NCBI GenBank assembly: GCA_024742765.1
Contig: JANSXT010000002.1
Location: forward strand, 241,192 to 305,191
Origin: Phyllobacteriaceae bacterium
GTDB taxonomy: Bacteria > Pseudomonadota > Alphaproteobacteria > Rhizobiales > Rhizobiaceae
Reading direction: 5' to 3'
DNA: 64,000 bases
Part shown: piece after piece, positions 52,267-61,280 of the stretch
How positions within the stretch are numbered: position 1 is the first letter of the stretch
Layout: every line of letters begins with the position of its first letter
Translations under genes and position numbers: made by a program
Notes under the pieces: generated by a model
Told to the model about the DNA's origin: nothing
The model's input: the letters and a program-made list of their open reading frames with translations, nothing else
Databases searched by the model: none

Positions 52267-53244
52267 ATGAAGCGCATTGCAAGCGGCGTTGCCGCATTGG
52301 TGCTGTGCCTGTTCGGCGCGCAAGCCCAGGCCAGCGAACTGAGGATGATTGGCGGCTTTCCCGAAAGCTTTGTCTTCACCACGCAGATCGCACAGCCGTT
52401 CATGGAACTGATCGCCGAGGAATCGGGCGGCGAACTGACCATCAACTTCACCGGTCCTGACGCCGTTCCGACATTCGAGCAGTTCGAGCCGGTCCAGTCC
52501 GGCGTGTTCGACCTGCTGTTCACCCATCCGGCCTACCATGCCGGGACGACGCCGATCGGCCTTGCGATCGACGCCATCGGCGCCGATCCGGGAAAGCGTC
52601 GCGAAGGTGGCATTATCGACTTCATCGACAATCACTACCGCGAACTCGGCATGAAACTCGTTGCCGCGCCGGCCACCGGCTCGAAGGGCTTCCGTTACTT
52701 CCTGAAGGAGCCGGTATCCGGCGAGCCTGGCCTCGACGGCCGCAAGATCCGCGGCACGGTCTCCTACCATCCGATGATCGAGGCGCTTGGCGGCACCGGC
52801 GTGGTCATTCCCGGCGGCGAGGTCTATTCTGCGCTGCAGACCGGCGTGGTCGATGGGGCGGCCTGGGGCCTGACCGGCGCCAAGGACTTCAAATGGTACG
52901 AGGTTGCCGATTACATGGCCGATCCGGTCTTTGGCCAGGTGGGCGTGATGATCTTCATGAATCTGGACGCCTGGAACGCTATGTCGGATGAACACAAGGC
53001 CGCCGTCGATCGGGCCGCGATCCGGCTGGAAAATGACAGCATTGCGCGTTTCGACGAGCTTGCCGCCAACGAAAAGGAGGAATTGCTGGGCCTCGGCATG
53101 AAGATGACGGCGTTCTCCTATGGCGAAGGCGCACAGTTTGAGCAGCTCTGGTCGAATGGCGTCTGGTCGATAGCCGCCAAGACGGCACCGGAAGCATCCG
53201 CGCAACTGCGCGATCTGGCGCGCCAGGCCGGTCTTTCCGACTGA
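52267..53244 (+). CDS. dctP: TRAP transporter solute receptor, DctP family
   Basis: 325 residues. Signal peptide to about residue 23 (AQAQASELRM). The DctP fold shows the conserved Arg region in GRKIRGTVSYHPMIEALGGTGVVIPGGEVYSALQTGVVDGAAWG, which holds substrate carboxylates. GGGAGGAG before the ATG at 52267 fixes the start. It feeds the DctQ and DctM proteins encoded next. Substrate not known; probably an organic acid or an ester/lactone given the hydrolase at the end of the operon. Confidence 0.92.
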   Translation: MKRIASGVAALVLCLFGAQAQASELRMIGGFPESFVFTTQIAQPFMELIAEESGGELTINFTGPDAVPTFEQFEPVQSGVFDLLFTHPAYHAGTTPIGLAIDAIGADPGKRREGGIIDFIDNHYRELGMKLVAAPATGSKGFRYFLKEPVSGEPGLDGRKIRGTVSYHPMIEALGGTGVVIPGGEVYSALQTGVVDGAAWGLTGAKDFKWYEVADYMADPVFGQVGVMIFMNLDAWNAMSDEHKAAVDRAAIRLENDSIARFDELAANEKEELLGLGMKMTAFSYGEGAQFEQLWSNGVWSIAAKTAPEASAQLRDLARQAGLSD

Positions 53245-53260
53245 GCACGGTGGGCGAAGC

Positions 53261-53770
53261 TTGACGGGACCTGTCGTGTCGCAACTGGCCGGCCTGCATG
53301 ACACCAGCTCGCGCCTGCTGTTTGCGGTCGCCGGGATGGCGCTGTGCACAGCCTGCGCGCTCTACCTTTACGAAGTGGCGGCGCGTTACCTGTTCGACGC
53401 GCCGACCACATGGACCAATGAAGCGGTCCAGTATTCACTGGCCATGCTGATCTTCCTGGCGTTGCCGGACATTACGCGCCGTGCTGCCCACATCGCCATC
53501 GACATCGTACCCGCCTCCCTGTCGGGCGGGCCGGCCATCTGGCTGGCCCGCCTGAACAATCTCGTCGCCGCCGGTGCCTGCCTGTTTGCCGGCTGGATAG
53601 CTTTCGGCGAGGCCGCCAAGCAGTTTGACCGCGGCCTGCTCACCAATGCCGCGCACCCGATCCCGCGCTGGTGGATTACGGCCGTCATCACGCTCGGGCT
53701 GGCAAGCGCGGCCATGCATTTCCTGCGCCACGCCATGGCGCGCGATGAGCGCCTGGCGACACGCGCATGA
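53261..53770 (+). CDS. dctQ: TRAP transporter small permease, DctQ family
   Basis: 169 residues with four hydrophobic helices and the family block LYEVAARYLFDAPTTWTNEAVQYSLAMLIFLALP. The start is uncertain: TTG at 53261 is preceded by GGTGGG, and GTG at 53276 is the other choice. Its stop overlaps the dctM ATG (ATGA). It pairs with DctM to form the sodium-driven importer. Confidence 0.88.
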   Translation: MTGPVVSQLAGLHDTSSRLLFAVAGMALCTACALYLYEVAARYLFDAPTTWTNEAVQYSLAMLIFLALPDITRRAAHIAIDIVPASLSGGPAIWLARLNNLVAAGACLFAGWIAFGEAAKQFDRGLLTNAAHPIPRWWITAVITLGLASAAMHFLRHAMARDERLATRA

Positions 53771-55059
53771 GCTGGCCGATTTTTCTGGCCGTCGCCGTCG
53801 GCCTGCTGCTCGTTCTGCTGTTTGCCGGCGTGCGTGTCTTCGTCGGTTTTTTGGTCCTCAACATTGTTGGCCTGTTGCTGCTCATCGGCCCGCGTGGTTT
53901 CGGGTTGTTCACCAATTCGCTGTTCGAGACAGCAACCTCTCCGACCCTGATGACGGTGGCGCTGTTCATCCTGATGGGCGAAATCCTGTTCCGCTCGGGC
54001 ACCGTCGAAGTGCTGTTCGACAGCATCGACCGGCTGGTCGGCCAGTTGCGCGGCCGCCTCTATGCCGTCGTCATCGCGCTTTCCACCGTCTTTGGCGCGT
54101 TGTCGGGTTCGGCGGTCGCCGTCGCTGCCATGCTCGGGCGCTCGGTGCTGCCGCTCATGCAGCAGCGCGGCTATGACACAAGGCTTTCGGTCAGCACGAT
54201 CCTGTCGGGCGCCAGCTTGGCACCGATTATTCCGCCCAGTCTCGTCGCGATCATTGTCGGCTCGCTTGCCGATGTCTCGATTGCAGGGCTGCTTGTTGCC
54301 GGGTTGCTGCCCGGCCTGCTCTTTGCGGTGCTGACGCTCGGCTATGTCTACATGCGCATTGCCAGCGCCGCTGAACCGGATGCTCCGGCGGCAAGGCAGG
54401 GAACTGCCAGCAGAGCGCTGCTGCGCATGGCGCCTTTTCTTGTAGTGATCTTCTCGGTGATGGGCCTGATCATTCTGGGCATTGCCACCCCTTCGGAATC
54501 AGCGGCGACCGGTGTGCTGGGCGCGATCCTTGTCGCTGCCCTGTTCGGCCGGCTCAACCTGCGCATGCTGAGCGAGGCCGTTGCATCGGCCGTGACCACT
54601 GCCGCGGTGATCCTGATCATCGTCGCCTCGGCCAAGCTGTTCAGCCAGTTGTTGTCACTTGCCGGCGCAACACGCGGCCTGGTCGAACTTGTTGCGGCGC
54701 TTGACCTCGGTCCGAACTGGATGCTGCTGATCATGATGCTCATCCCGTTCTTCCTTTGCATGTTCATCGACTGGCTCGCCTTCATGCTGCTGGCGATCCC
54801 GATCTATCAGCCGATCGTCAAGGCGATGGAATACGATCCGATCTGGTTCTGGACCCTGTTCATGATCAATCTGACCGTCGGCTCGATGACGCCGCCCTTC
54901 GGCTACACGCTTTTCGCGCTCAAGGGCGCCAATGAGCGATTGGGAACGGGAGAGATCTTTGCGGCCGCCTGGCCGGTGGTCGCCATTTTCGTGACCGGCA
55001 TGATCTGCCTTTGGGCAGCGCCCTGGCTGGTCACCACGCTTCCGGCGGCGTTGCGATGA
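53767..55059 (+). CDS. dctM: TRAP transporter large permease, DctM family
   Basis: 430 residues with about 11-12 helices. Blocks seen: GALSGSAVAVAAMLGRSVLPLM, TILSGASLAPIIPPSLVAIIVGSLADVSIAGLL and NLTVGSMTPPFGYTLFALKG, which are DctM signatures. It is translationally coupled to dctQ in front and to a hydrolase behind (ATGA overlaps at both ends). Confidence 0.93.
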   Translation: MSWPIFLAVAVGLLLVLLFAGVRVFVGFLVLNIVGLLLLIGPRGFGLFTNSLFETATSPTLMTVALFILMGEILFRSGTVEVLFDSIDRLVGQLRGRLYAVVIALSTVFGALSGSAVAVAAMLGRSVLPLMQQRGYDTRLSVSTILSGASLAPIIPPSLVAIIVGSLADVSIAGLLVAGLLPGLLFAVLTLGYVYMRIASAAEPDAPAARQGTASRALLRMAPFLVVIFSVMGLIILGIATPSESAATGVLGAILVAALFGRLNLRMLSEAVASAVTTAAVILIIVASAKLFSQLLSLAGATRGLVELVAALDLGPNWMLLIMMLIPFFLCMFIDWLAFMLLAIPIYQPIVKAMEYDPIWFWTLFMINLTVGSMTPPFGYTLFALKGANERLGTGEIFAAAWPVVAIFVTGMICLWAAPWLVTTLPAALR

Positions 55060-56054
55060 GCGAGACCGTGACCCAGTCCCGTGCTTCCGGCCGGCGCGTG
55101 CACGAATTGGCGCGTTCGCACTTCATCGATTCCAGCAACGAGGCGGGGCTGCGCCTGCACCTGCGCGCCCGGGCCGACGATCCGGACCGGGCGCCGGTGC
55201 TCTTCGTGCATGGTGCCACTTACGCAAGCCGCCTCTATGACATTCCCCATCGGCGCGCCAACTGGCTGGAGGCAACGGCCCAGGCGGGCTTTGCCGCCTA
55301 TGCGCTCGACATTCGCGGGTTCGGCAGATCGCATCCGGCAAATGCGCCGGCGCCGGACAGACCTTATGCGCGAGCAGAGCAAGCCGTTTGCGACATCGGC
55401 GATGCTGTAGCCTGGCTGCGTGAGCGCCACGGTGCAGAACGGATACGCCTTGTCGGCGGCTCGTGGGGCTCGATCACGTCCGCGACCTACGCATCAACGG
55501 CAGGGCGCGCGCATGTCGAGCGGCTCGTGCTTTATGCCCCGATTTTTGCCGAACGCAACGAAGGCTGGCTGTCGTTTCTTGCCGATCCGCAAGAGCCCGC
55601 CTGCTTCGATCCAGCCTTCGGCGCCTATCGGCTGATCGACGAGGAACAGACCAGATTGCGCTGGGACGAGGAATGTCCGGCAGGCCAGCAATGGCGTGAG
55701 GATGCGGTTCTTGCGATGCTGTTTGAGACGTCCGCCGATGATGATCCGCAATCGGTCAACCACAAGCCGCGCGCCTTTCGCGCACCCAATGGAGCGCTTG
55801 CCGATCTGTGGGCGGTCTTCAACGAACGGCCGCTCTACGACCCGGCCGCCATCTCCTGCCCCACCCTGCTTGTCCGCGGCAGCGCCGACGCGACCTCGGC
55901 GCGCTCGGACGCGCTGGCGCTGCTGGATCATCTCGGGTCGACGGACAAGCGCTATGTGGAGATCGCCAATGGCGGGCATTTCCTGTCGGCGGAGCGCCGC
56001 GCGCCGCAGGTTTTTGCGACGGTCAACGCGTTTCTGGCCGAAGCAATCCGATGA
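55056..56054 (+). CDS. Alpha/beta hydrolase linked to the dctPQM importer
   Basis: 332 residues from the ATG at 55056, overlapping dctM. The alpha/beta hydrolase core is VLFVHGATYASRLYD (oxyanion loop), ALDIRGFGRS, the nucleophile GGSWGSI and a C-terminal Asp/His pair (LLVRGSADATS, ANGGHFL). There is no signal peptide, so it works in the cytosol, probably cutting the imported compound. Esterase, lactonase or C-C hydrolase remain open. Confidence 0.87.
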   Translation: MSETVTQSRASGRRVHELARSHFIDSSNEAGLRLHLRARADDPDRAPVLFVHGATYASRLYDIPHRRANWLEATAQAGFAAYALDIRGFGRSHPANAPAPDRPYARAEQAVCDIGDAVAWLRERHGAERIRLVGGSWGSITSATYASTAGRAHVERLVLYAPIFAERNEGWLSFLADPQEPACFDPAFGAYRLIDEEQTRLRWDEECPAGQQWREDAVLAMLFETSADDDPQSVNHKPRAFRAPNGALADLWAVFNERPLYDPAAISCPTLLVRGSADATSARSDALALLDHLGSTDKRYVEIANGGHFLSAERRAPQVFATVNAFLAEAIR

Positions 56055-56180
56055 CCGCTATGCCGCCACGAACACATGCGTCTAACCGCACCCCGCCAAA
56101 ACCCCACAAAGCAACAACTCCCGCGTGCAGGAGGCCGCCGCCAAGCGTCTGAAAAACCGTCTGTTTTCAGCTTGGAATTT

Positions 56181-56255
56181 TGGAGCGGGCGATGAGATTC
56201 GAACTCACGACCCCAACCTTGGCAAGGTTGTGCTCTACCCCTGAGCTACGCCCGC
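56181..56255 (-). tRNA. tRNA-Gly (anticodon GCC)
   Basis: 75 bases including an encoded CCA. The acceptor GCGGGCG pairs with CGCCCGC, the D arm has AGCTCAGGGGTAGAGC, the anticodon stem CAACC/GGTTG encloses TTGCCAA with GCC, and the T arm has GTTCGAATC. A decayed relative lies at 8389-8540. It sits between the hydrolase gene and proX, on the opposite strand to both. Confidence 0.97.
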
Positions 56256-56297
56256 TCACGTCCGGCTGGCGCCGAACCGCCGCTTAATGCCGCAAGG

Positions 56298-56322
56298 CCC
56301 TTGCGAATGCAAGGGGGTTTTT
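56298..56322 (+). terminator. Rho-independent terminator ahead of proX
   Basis: CCCTTGC (56298-56304), 4-base loop, GCAAGGG (56309-56315), then GGTTTTTG. On the plus strand this would stop transcripts from the TRAP/hydrolase operon before the housekeeping block. The stretch 56055-56438 otherwise contains only the tRNA gene. Confidence 0.7.
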
Positions 56323-56438
56323 GTGCCGCTTTCCGGCCTCCGGAATTGCCGGCATGCATGGACCGGCGGGAGCGTATGAACACCGGTTCCGGCGCGCGGC
56401 CTTGTCACGGCGCCGCCGATGCGCGACAAGGCCGGCCA

Positions 56439-57002
56439 ATGCCCAGCCACGCGATTCCGACACACCGCAAAGCCCGCTCAGCCGTGACCAGCCAGCCGAA
56501 AACCGCCGACGATCTGTTCGCCTTTTTCGACCAGTTGTCGATCACAACGACGACGCATGAGCATGCGCCGGTCTTCACCGTCGCCGAAAGCCAGGCGTTG
56601 CGCGACGAAATCCCCGGCGGTCACACCAAGAACCTGTTTCTGAAAGACAAGAAGGGCCGCTATTTCCTTCTGACGGTCGGCGAGGAAGCCGAGATCGATC
56701 TCAAGCGCATTCACACCCGGATCGGCGCGCAGGGGCGCGTCTCGTTCGGCAAGCCGGACGCGCTGATGGCGCTCTTGGGCGTGGTGCCTGGGGCGGTCAC
56801 CTGTTTCGGCGTCATCAATGACACGGACAACCAGGTGACGCTTGTCTTCGACGCCGCGCTGATGGAGCATGAGACCATCAATGGCCATCCGTTGCGCAAC
56901 GATGCCACCACATCGATCGCGCGCGACGATCTCAAACGCTTTGTCGAAGCGACCGGGCACGCCTTTACCATCTTGAATCTGAGCGCGGCCGAGGCGACAT
57001 AA
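56439..57002 (+). CDS. proX: Prolyl-tRNA editing protein (YbaK/ProX-like)
   Basis: 187 residues from the ATG at 56439; a GTG at 56484 would give a shorter protein. The editing domain has HEHAPVFTVAESQALRDEIPGGHTKNLFLKDKKGRYFLLTV, the Lys region of the family, and GAVTCFGVINDTDNQVTLVFD. It removes alanine wrongly attached to tRNA-Pro, in trans to a prolyl-tRNA synthetase lacking the insert domain, as in Alphaproteobacteria. First gene of a block kept with ybbN and the LON-domain gene. Confidence 0.9.
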   Translation: MPSHAIPTHRKARSAVTSQPKTADDLFAFFDQLSITTTTHEHAPVFTVAESQALRDEIPGGHTKNLFLKDKKGRYFLLTVGEEAEIDLKRIHTRIGAQGRVSFGKPDALMALLGVVPGAVTCFGVINDTDNQVTLVFDAALMEHETINGHPLRNDATTSIARDDLKRFVEATGHAFTILNLSAAEAT

Positions 57003-57060
57003 CGCCCGACACGGGATGACATGCAGAAAGACGCATCGTCACGATGCGGGGACAGTGATC

Positions 57061-58065
57061 ATGACCAACAGCGACAACCCTTTCGCACCGGGCGGTGGCG
57101 CCGGCGGCTATGGCAGCCAGACGGTGGATTTCGGCGCGACGCCGGCCAACGGGGCGGCGAGCGCTGCGCCGGCAGCGGCGCCGGGCGTGCTGATCAAGGA
57201 CACGACGACCGCCGATTTCCAGGCCGATGTCGTCGCCGAATCGCGCAACCAGCCGGTGCTGATCGATTTCTGGGCGCCCTGGTGCGGCCCGTGCAAGCAG
57301 TTGACGCCGGCGCTCGAAGCCGCGGTGCAAAAGGCCGGCGGCAAGGTCAAGCTGGTCAAGATGAACATTGACGAGCATCCGGCCATTCCCGGCCAGATGG
57401 GCATCCAGTCGATTCCCGCCGTCCTCGCCTTCGTCGACGGTCAGCCGGTCGACGGCTTCATGGGCGCGCAGAGTGAAAGCCAGGTCCAGGCCTTCATCGA
57501 CAAGCTGGTCAAGCAGTCGGGCGGCGGCGCGCAAGGCGCGGCCATCGAACAGGCGCTGGCCCAAGCGACGGAGGCCGCCGCTGCCGGCGATGTCAACGGC
57601 GCGGCGCAGCTCTTCACCATGGTGCTGCAGCAGGAACCGGAAAACGCCGCCGCCTATGGCGGCATTGCCGGGCTGATGGCCGATCATGGCCAGCCGGACC
57701 GGGCGCGCGACATGCTCGACCAGGCGCCCGAATCGATCCGCGAGGCGCCGGAACTGACGGCCGTCCGCACCAAGCTGGAGCTTGCCGACAAGGTCGCGCA
57801 GATCGGCGATCCGGCGGCGCTCGAAGCGCGGCTTGCCGCAAACGAAAACGATCATGAGGCCCGCTTCGATCTGGCGCAGATCCTCAATGCGCGCGGCGAG
57901 CGCGAGGCGGCGGCCGATCATCTTCTGGCGATCATGAAGGTCGACCGGGAATGGCGCGAGGACGGCGCGCGCACCGAACTTTTGAAATTCTTCGAAGCTT
58001 GGGGCCAGACCGACCCGGCGACGGTGAAGGCGCGGCGCAAGCTGTCGAGCCTTCTGTTCCGGTGA
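57061..58065 (+). CDS. ybbN: Thioredoxin-TPR co-chaperone (YbbN/CnoX-like)
   Basis: 334 residues. A Gly/Ala-rich N-terminus leads into a thioredoxin domain (about 45-150) with WAPWCGPCK, Cys75 and Cys78 both present. Helical tetratricopeptide-like repeats follow (about 155-334). In E. coli the related CnoX protects clients from oxidation and hands them to GroEL/DnaK; forms with an intact CGPC can also act as reductases. Start at 57061 chosen for MTNSDNPF, normal for alphaproteobacterial relatives. Confidence 0.9.
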   Translation: MTNSDNPFAPGGGAGGYGSQTVDFGATPANGAASAAPAAAPGVLIKDTTTADFQADVVAESRNQPVLIDFWAPWCGPCKQLTPALEAAVQKAGGKVKLVKMNIDEHPAIPGQMGIQSIPAVLAFVDGQPVDGFMGAQSESQVQAFIDKLVKQSGGGAQGAAIEQALAQATEAAAAGDVNGAAQLFTMVLQQEPENAAAYGGIAGLMADHGQPDRARDMLDQAPESIREAPELTAVRTKLELADKVAQIGDPAALEARLAANENDHEARFDLAQILNARGEREAAADHLLAIMKVDREWREDGARTELLKFFEAWGQTDPATVKARRKLSSLLFR

Positions 58066-58161
58066 CCAATGACCGTCCGGTCAGGTCGCGGGGGGTTGCT
58101 GGCGGCGGTCGCTGCTCCATCTTAACGTCCATGAGACATGACATGACCCGGCGGTGATCCC

Positions 58162-58833
58162 ATGCAGGCTGGCAACACGGTCTATCGCGATCTCGACGAT
58201 GTGCCGGCGGTGGTGCCGGTGTTCCCGCTTTCCGGGGCGCTTTTGTTGCCGGGCAGCCAATTGCCGCTCAACCTGTTCGAACCGCGCTATCTGGCCATGT
58301 TCGACGCCGCGCTCAAGGGCAGCCGCGTGATCGGCATGGTGCAGCCCGTCTTCAGCGGCGAACAGGGAAAGCCGGACAGGCCGAACCTGTGCAAGATCGG
58401 CTGCCTTGGCCGCATCACCGCGTTTTCGGAGACCGGCGACGGGCGCTATCTGATCACGCTGGAAGGCATTTGCCGTTTCCGCATCATCGAGGAACTGTCG
58501 GTGACGACGCCTTTCCGGCAGTGCCGCATCGCGCCGTTCGCCGGGGACCTTGCCGACAAGGATGAGGGCACCGACGTCGATCGCGACCAATTGCTGGCCG
58601 CCTTCCGCGACTATCTCGAGGCCAACCAGCTCGAAGCGGACTGGGCGAGCGTCAACAAGGCCAACAATGCCGCGCTGGTCAACGCGCTGTCGGTCATGTC
58701 GCCCTATGGACCGGCGGAGAAGCAGGCGCTGCTCGAGGCGCCCGATCTCAAAAGCCGCGCCGAAACGCTGGTGGCAATCACCGAAATGTCGCTGGCGCGC
58801 GACAATGATGATTATGCCCGCACATTGCAGTAG
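58162..58833 (+). CDS. LON peptidase substrate-binding-domain protein
   Basis: 223 residues with only the N-terminal LON domain: VVPVFPLSGALLLPGSQLPLNLFEPRYLAMFDAAL and GCLGRITAFSETGDGRYLITLEGICRFRI. No ATPase or protease part follows. These proteins are common next to ybbN in this group; the role, probably protein quality control, is not established. Confidence 0.9.
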   Translation: MQAGNTVYRDLDDVPAVVPVFPLSGALLLPGSQLPLNLFEPRYLAMFDAALKGSRVIGMVQPVFSGEQGKPDRPNLCKIGCLGRITAFSETGDGRYLITLEGICRFRIIEELSVTTPFRQCRIAPFAGDLADKDEGTDVDRDQLLAAFRDYLEANQLEADWASVNKANNAALVNALSVMSPYGPAEKQALLEAPDLKSRAETLVAITEMSLARDNDDYARTLQ

Positions 58834-58869
58834 GCTTTGCGGACAACCGGCCGATTCCCTGAACCCGCA

Positions 58870-59142
58870 ATGACTGACGATCCCAAGACCGAGCCGCCTG
58901 AAGCTGGCGATCCATCGCCGCCGGCGGAAGCCGATGCGCATGGCGGCATCGATCCGAAACTGCTCGATCTTCTCGTCTGTCCGCTGACCAAGAAAACGTT
59001 GCGGCACGATGTCGAAGCTGAAGAGCTTGTCTCGGAAGCGGCGGGCCTTGCCTATCCGATCCGCGGCGGCGTGCCGATCCTTCTGCCCTCCGAAGCGCGG
59101 TCGCTGCGCGACGAGGATGGCGACGCAGAGTCGGCCTCGTGA
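58870..59142 (+). CDS. Trm112/UPF0434-family protein
   Basis: 90 residues. [47 protein letters not shown] is the family core. An acidic N-terminal tail of about 30 residues is unusual. In other organisms Trm112 activates RNA and protein methyltransferases; bacterial forms are less known, and only one of the usual zinc cysteines is kept. It shares a GTGA overlap with the TetR gene. Confidence 0.85.
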   Translation: MTDDPKTEPPEAGDPSPPAEADAHGGIDPKLLDLLVCPLTKKTLRHDVEAEELVSEAAGLAYPIRGGVPILLPSEARSLRDEDGDAESAS

Positions 59143-59738
59143 GTGCGGCAAAGGAAACGGCGATTAAGCGCCAGAGGCGCGGCGACGCGCGGCGCGAGGC
59201 GCTCGTTCAGGCCGCGGCCGACCGGTTCTGGAAGCGCGGTTATGCGGGCAGTTCGATCGCCCAGGTGGCGGCGGCAGCGGGCGTGCCGCTCGGCAATGTC
59301 TATTATTACCACAAGACCAAGGCCGACATTGCCATGGCCGTCGCGGACCTTTTCGTTGGCCAGACCGAGGCGCTGATCGATGAGGTCGCCGCCGAGAGCG
59401 ATGATCCGCGCGGACGTCTGAAGGCGCTCGTCGGCCGGCTGCGTGCTTCGCAGGCCTCGCGCCTCGCCCATGGCTGTCCGATCGCCAGCGCCTGCCGCGA
59501 CTTTCGAGAGGAAGCGCCGGAGGCCGCGCAGCGTGCCGCGCATGCTTTCACTGTCCTCACCGGCTATATCGCTGCTGAACTCGGCCGCACCGGCATGCGG
59601 CCGGCGCTGGCCCTGGCCCGTGCGCGGGCGATCGTCTGCGACTGGCAGGGCGGCATCGCGCTTGGCCATGCGCTGGGCGAGCCGCCGGTTCTGGCCGAGG
59701 CCTTCATGCGCATGGAGCGGCTGGTGACGCAGCCCTGA
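59139..59738 (+). CDS. TetR-family regulator (LmrA/YxaF-like)
   Basis: 199 residues, GTG start overlapping the Trm112 stop. Helix-turn-helix: [31 protein letters not shown] (about 35-65). The C-terminal part has [12 protein letters not shown], a segment typical of the LmrA/YxaF branch that senses small lipophilic molecules. No divergent target is next to it; creD-like downstream is the nearest candidate. Confidence 0.88.
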   Translation: MSAAKETAIKRQRRGDARREALVQAAADRFWKRGYAGSSIAQVAAAAGVPLGNVYYYHKTKADIAMAVADLFVGQTEALIDEVAAESDDPRGRLKALVGRLRASQASRLAHGCPIASACRDFREEAPEAAQRAAHAFTVLTGYIAAELGRTGMRPALALARARAIVCDWQGGIALGHALGEPPVLAEAFMRMERLVTQP

Positions 59739-59889
59739 CGCGCCGGAAACGGCCCTCAAGCTCAAGCTGACCGGTCACATTCCGGCCACCAAATCATCCT
59801 CCGGACGCCGCTATTGCGACCGATTGTCGCCCCGTCTGTCACCAAATGTTGCGGCCGTTTGCATTCGGTTCGCAATCAGGAGGGCGATG

Positions 59890-61278
59890 ATGACCGAAAC
59901 GATGAATTGGGGGCAGCCGGGACCAACAAAACGATGGTCGGGCGGGCTCAGTCTGGGGGCGAAATTCTTCATGCTCGGCGTGCTGGCCGTGGCGCTCAGC
60001 ATACCGCTTTTTGCCGTGTGGCTGCTCGTTCAGGACCGGGAGGCGAATTATCGCCGGGCGGTGGATGCGATCGGTGCCCAATGGGGCGGAAGCCAGACGC
60101 TGACCGGGCCGCTTCTGGCGGTGCCGGTGACCGTCCTGTCCAATGTGCGCGATCAGGATGGCAGCGCGGTGCAGCGACGGGTCGGCCGTACGCTTTTGAT
60201 CGCGCCGGAAGCGCTGGACGTGTCCGGCCAGGTCGATCCCGAACGGCGCAAGCGCGGGATTCACGAGGCGGTCGTCTATCAGTCGCGCCTGACCGCACGG
60301 GCCCGGTTTAGTGCGCCCGATCTCGATGCGCTGCCCCAACCCGTGGTCGCGGTCGACTGGTCGCGCGTCAGGCTGATCGTGGCGCTGGGCGACCTGAAGG
60401 GCATCGAGGCGGTCACCATCATGCGCGGCGAGACCGAATTGGACCGGGTATCACCGGGCTTCGGCATCGGTTCGACCGGTCAGCAATCGGGATTCCATGT
60501 GCCGGTCGACCTGTCGGACGGATTCGCCGATGGCGGTGCGCCGGCGGAGTTCGCGCTCGATCTGGCGTTCAAGGGCTCGCAGACGCTGCGCTTTTCGCCG
60601 GTGGGCAAAGAGACAAACGTGACGCTGACATCTCCCTGGCCGCATCCGAGCTTTGCCGGCGCGTTCCTGCCGGCGACGCGCACCGTTTCTGATGCGGGCT
60701 TTGAGGCGCAATGGACGGTGCCGCAACTGGCACGATCGATCCCGTCGGCGACGCTTGCCGAGGGCAGCGCGCCGCTGTCCGCCTTTGCGATTGCGCAGTT
60801 CGGCGCCGATCTCTACCAGCCGGTGCATTTCTACCGTTTCGTCGACCGGGCGGTGAAATATGGCGTGCTGTTCGTCGGCGCGGCATTCCTCGTCATCTTC
60901 GCCATCGAGGTGATGTCGGGCGGCCGCATGCATCTGGTTCATTACATGATGACCGGACTGATGATGATCATCTTCTATGTGCTGCTGCTCGCACTGGCCG
61001 AAATGGTCGGCTTTGCGGCGGCCTATGCGGTGGCGGCGGGGGCGACCGGCGCAGTGGTGGCCGGCTTCACGGCGACCTTGTTTTCCGGGCGCATATGGGC
61101 GGTCTCGGCGTTTGCCGGCTTCGCGCTGCTCTACGGATCGCTCTATCTGGTGTTGAGCCTTGAGGATGCGGCGCTTCTGGCCGGTGCGATTGCCGGGTTC
61201 GCCATCGTCACGGCGATGATGTTCGGCACCCGCAAGGTCGACTGGTCGGCCGGCGGATCGCCAGCGGCCAAGTCCTGA
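59890..61278 (+). CDS. creD: CreD-like inner membrane protein
   Basis: 462 residues from the second of two adjacent ATGs; AGGAGG is 5 bases before it. One N-terminal helix (about 27-48), a large periplasmic domain (about 50-300) with SRLTARARFSAPD and SWPHPSFAGAFLP-type blocks, then five or six helices beginning FVDRAVKYGVLFVGAAFLVIFAIEV. This is the CreD family, induced by the CreBC system in enterobacteria and linked to envelope stress and colicin tolerance. No creB or creC gene is adjacent. Confidence 0.9.
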   Translation: MTETMNWGQPGPTKRWSGGLSLGAKFFMLGVLAVALSIPLFAVWLLVQDREANYRRAVDAIGAQWGGSQTLTGPLLAVPVTVLSNVRDQDGSAVQRRVGRTLLIAPEALDVSGQVDPERRKRGIHEAVVYQSRLTARARFSAPDLDALPQPVVAVDWSRVRLIVALGDLKGIEAVTIMRGETELDRVSPGFGIGSTGQQSGFHVPVDLSDGFADGGAPAEFALDLAFKGSQTLRFSPVGKETNVTLTSPWPHPSFAGAFLPATRTVSDAGFEAQWTVPQLARSIPSATLAEGSAPLSAFAIAQFGADLYQPVHFYRFVDRAVKYGVLFVGAAFLVIFAIEVMSGGRMHLVHYMMTGLMMIIFYVLLLALAEMVGFAAAYAVAAGATGAVVAGFTATLFSGRIWAVSAFAGFALLYGSLYLVLSLEDAALLAGAIAGFAIVTAMMFGTRKVDWSAGGSPAAKS

Positions 61279-61280
61279 CG

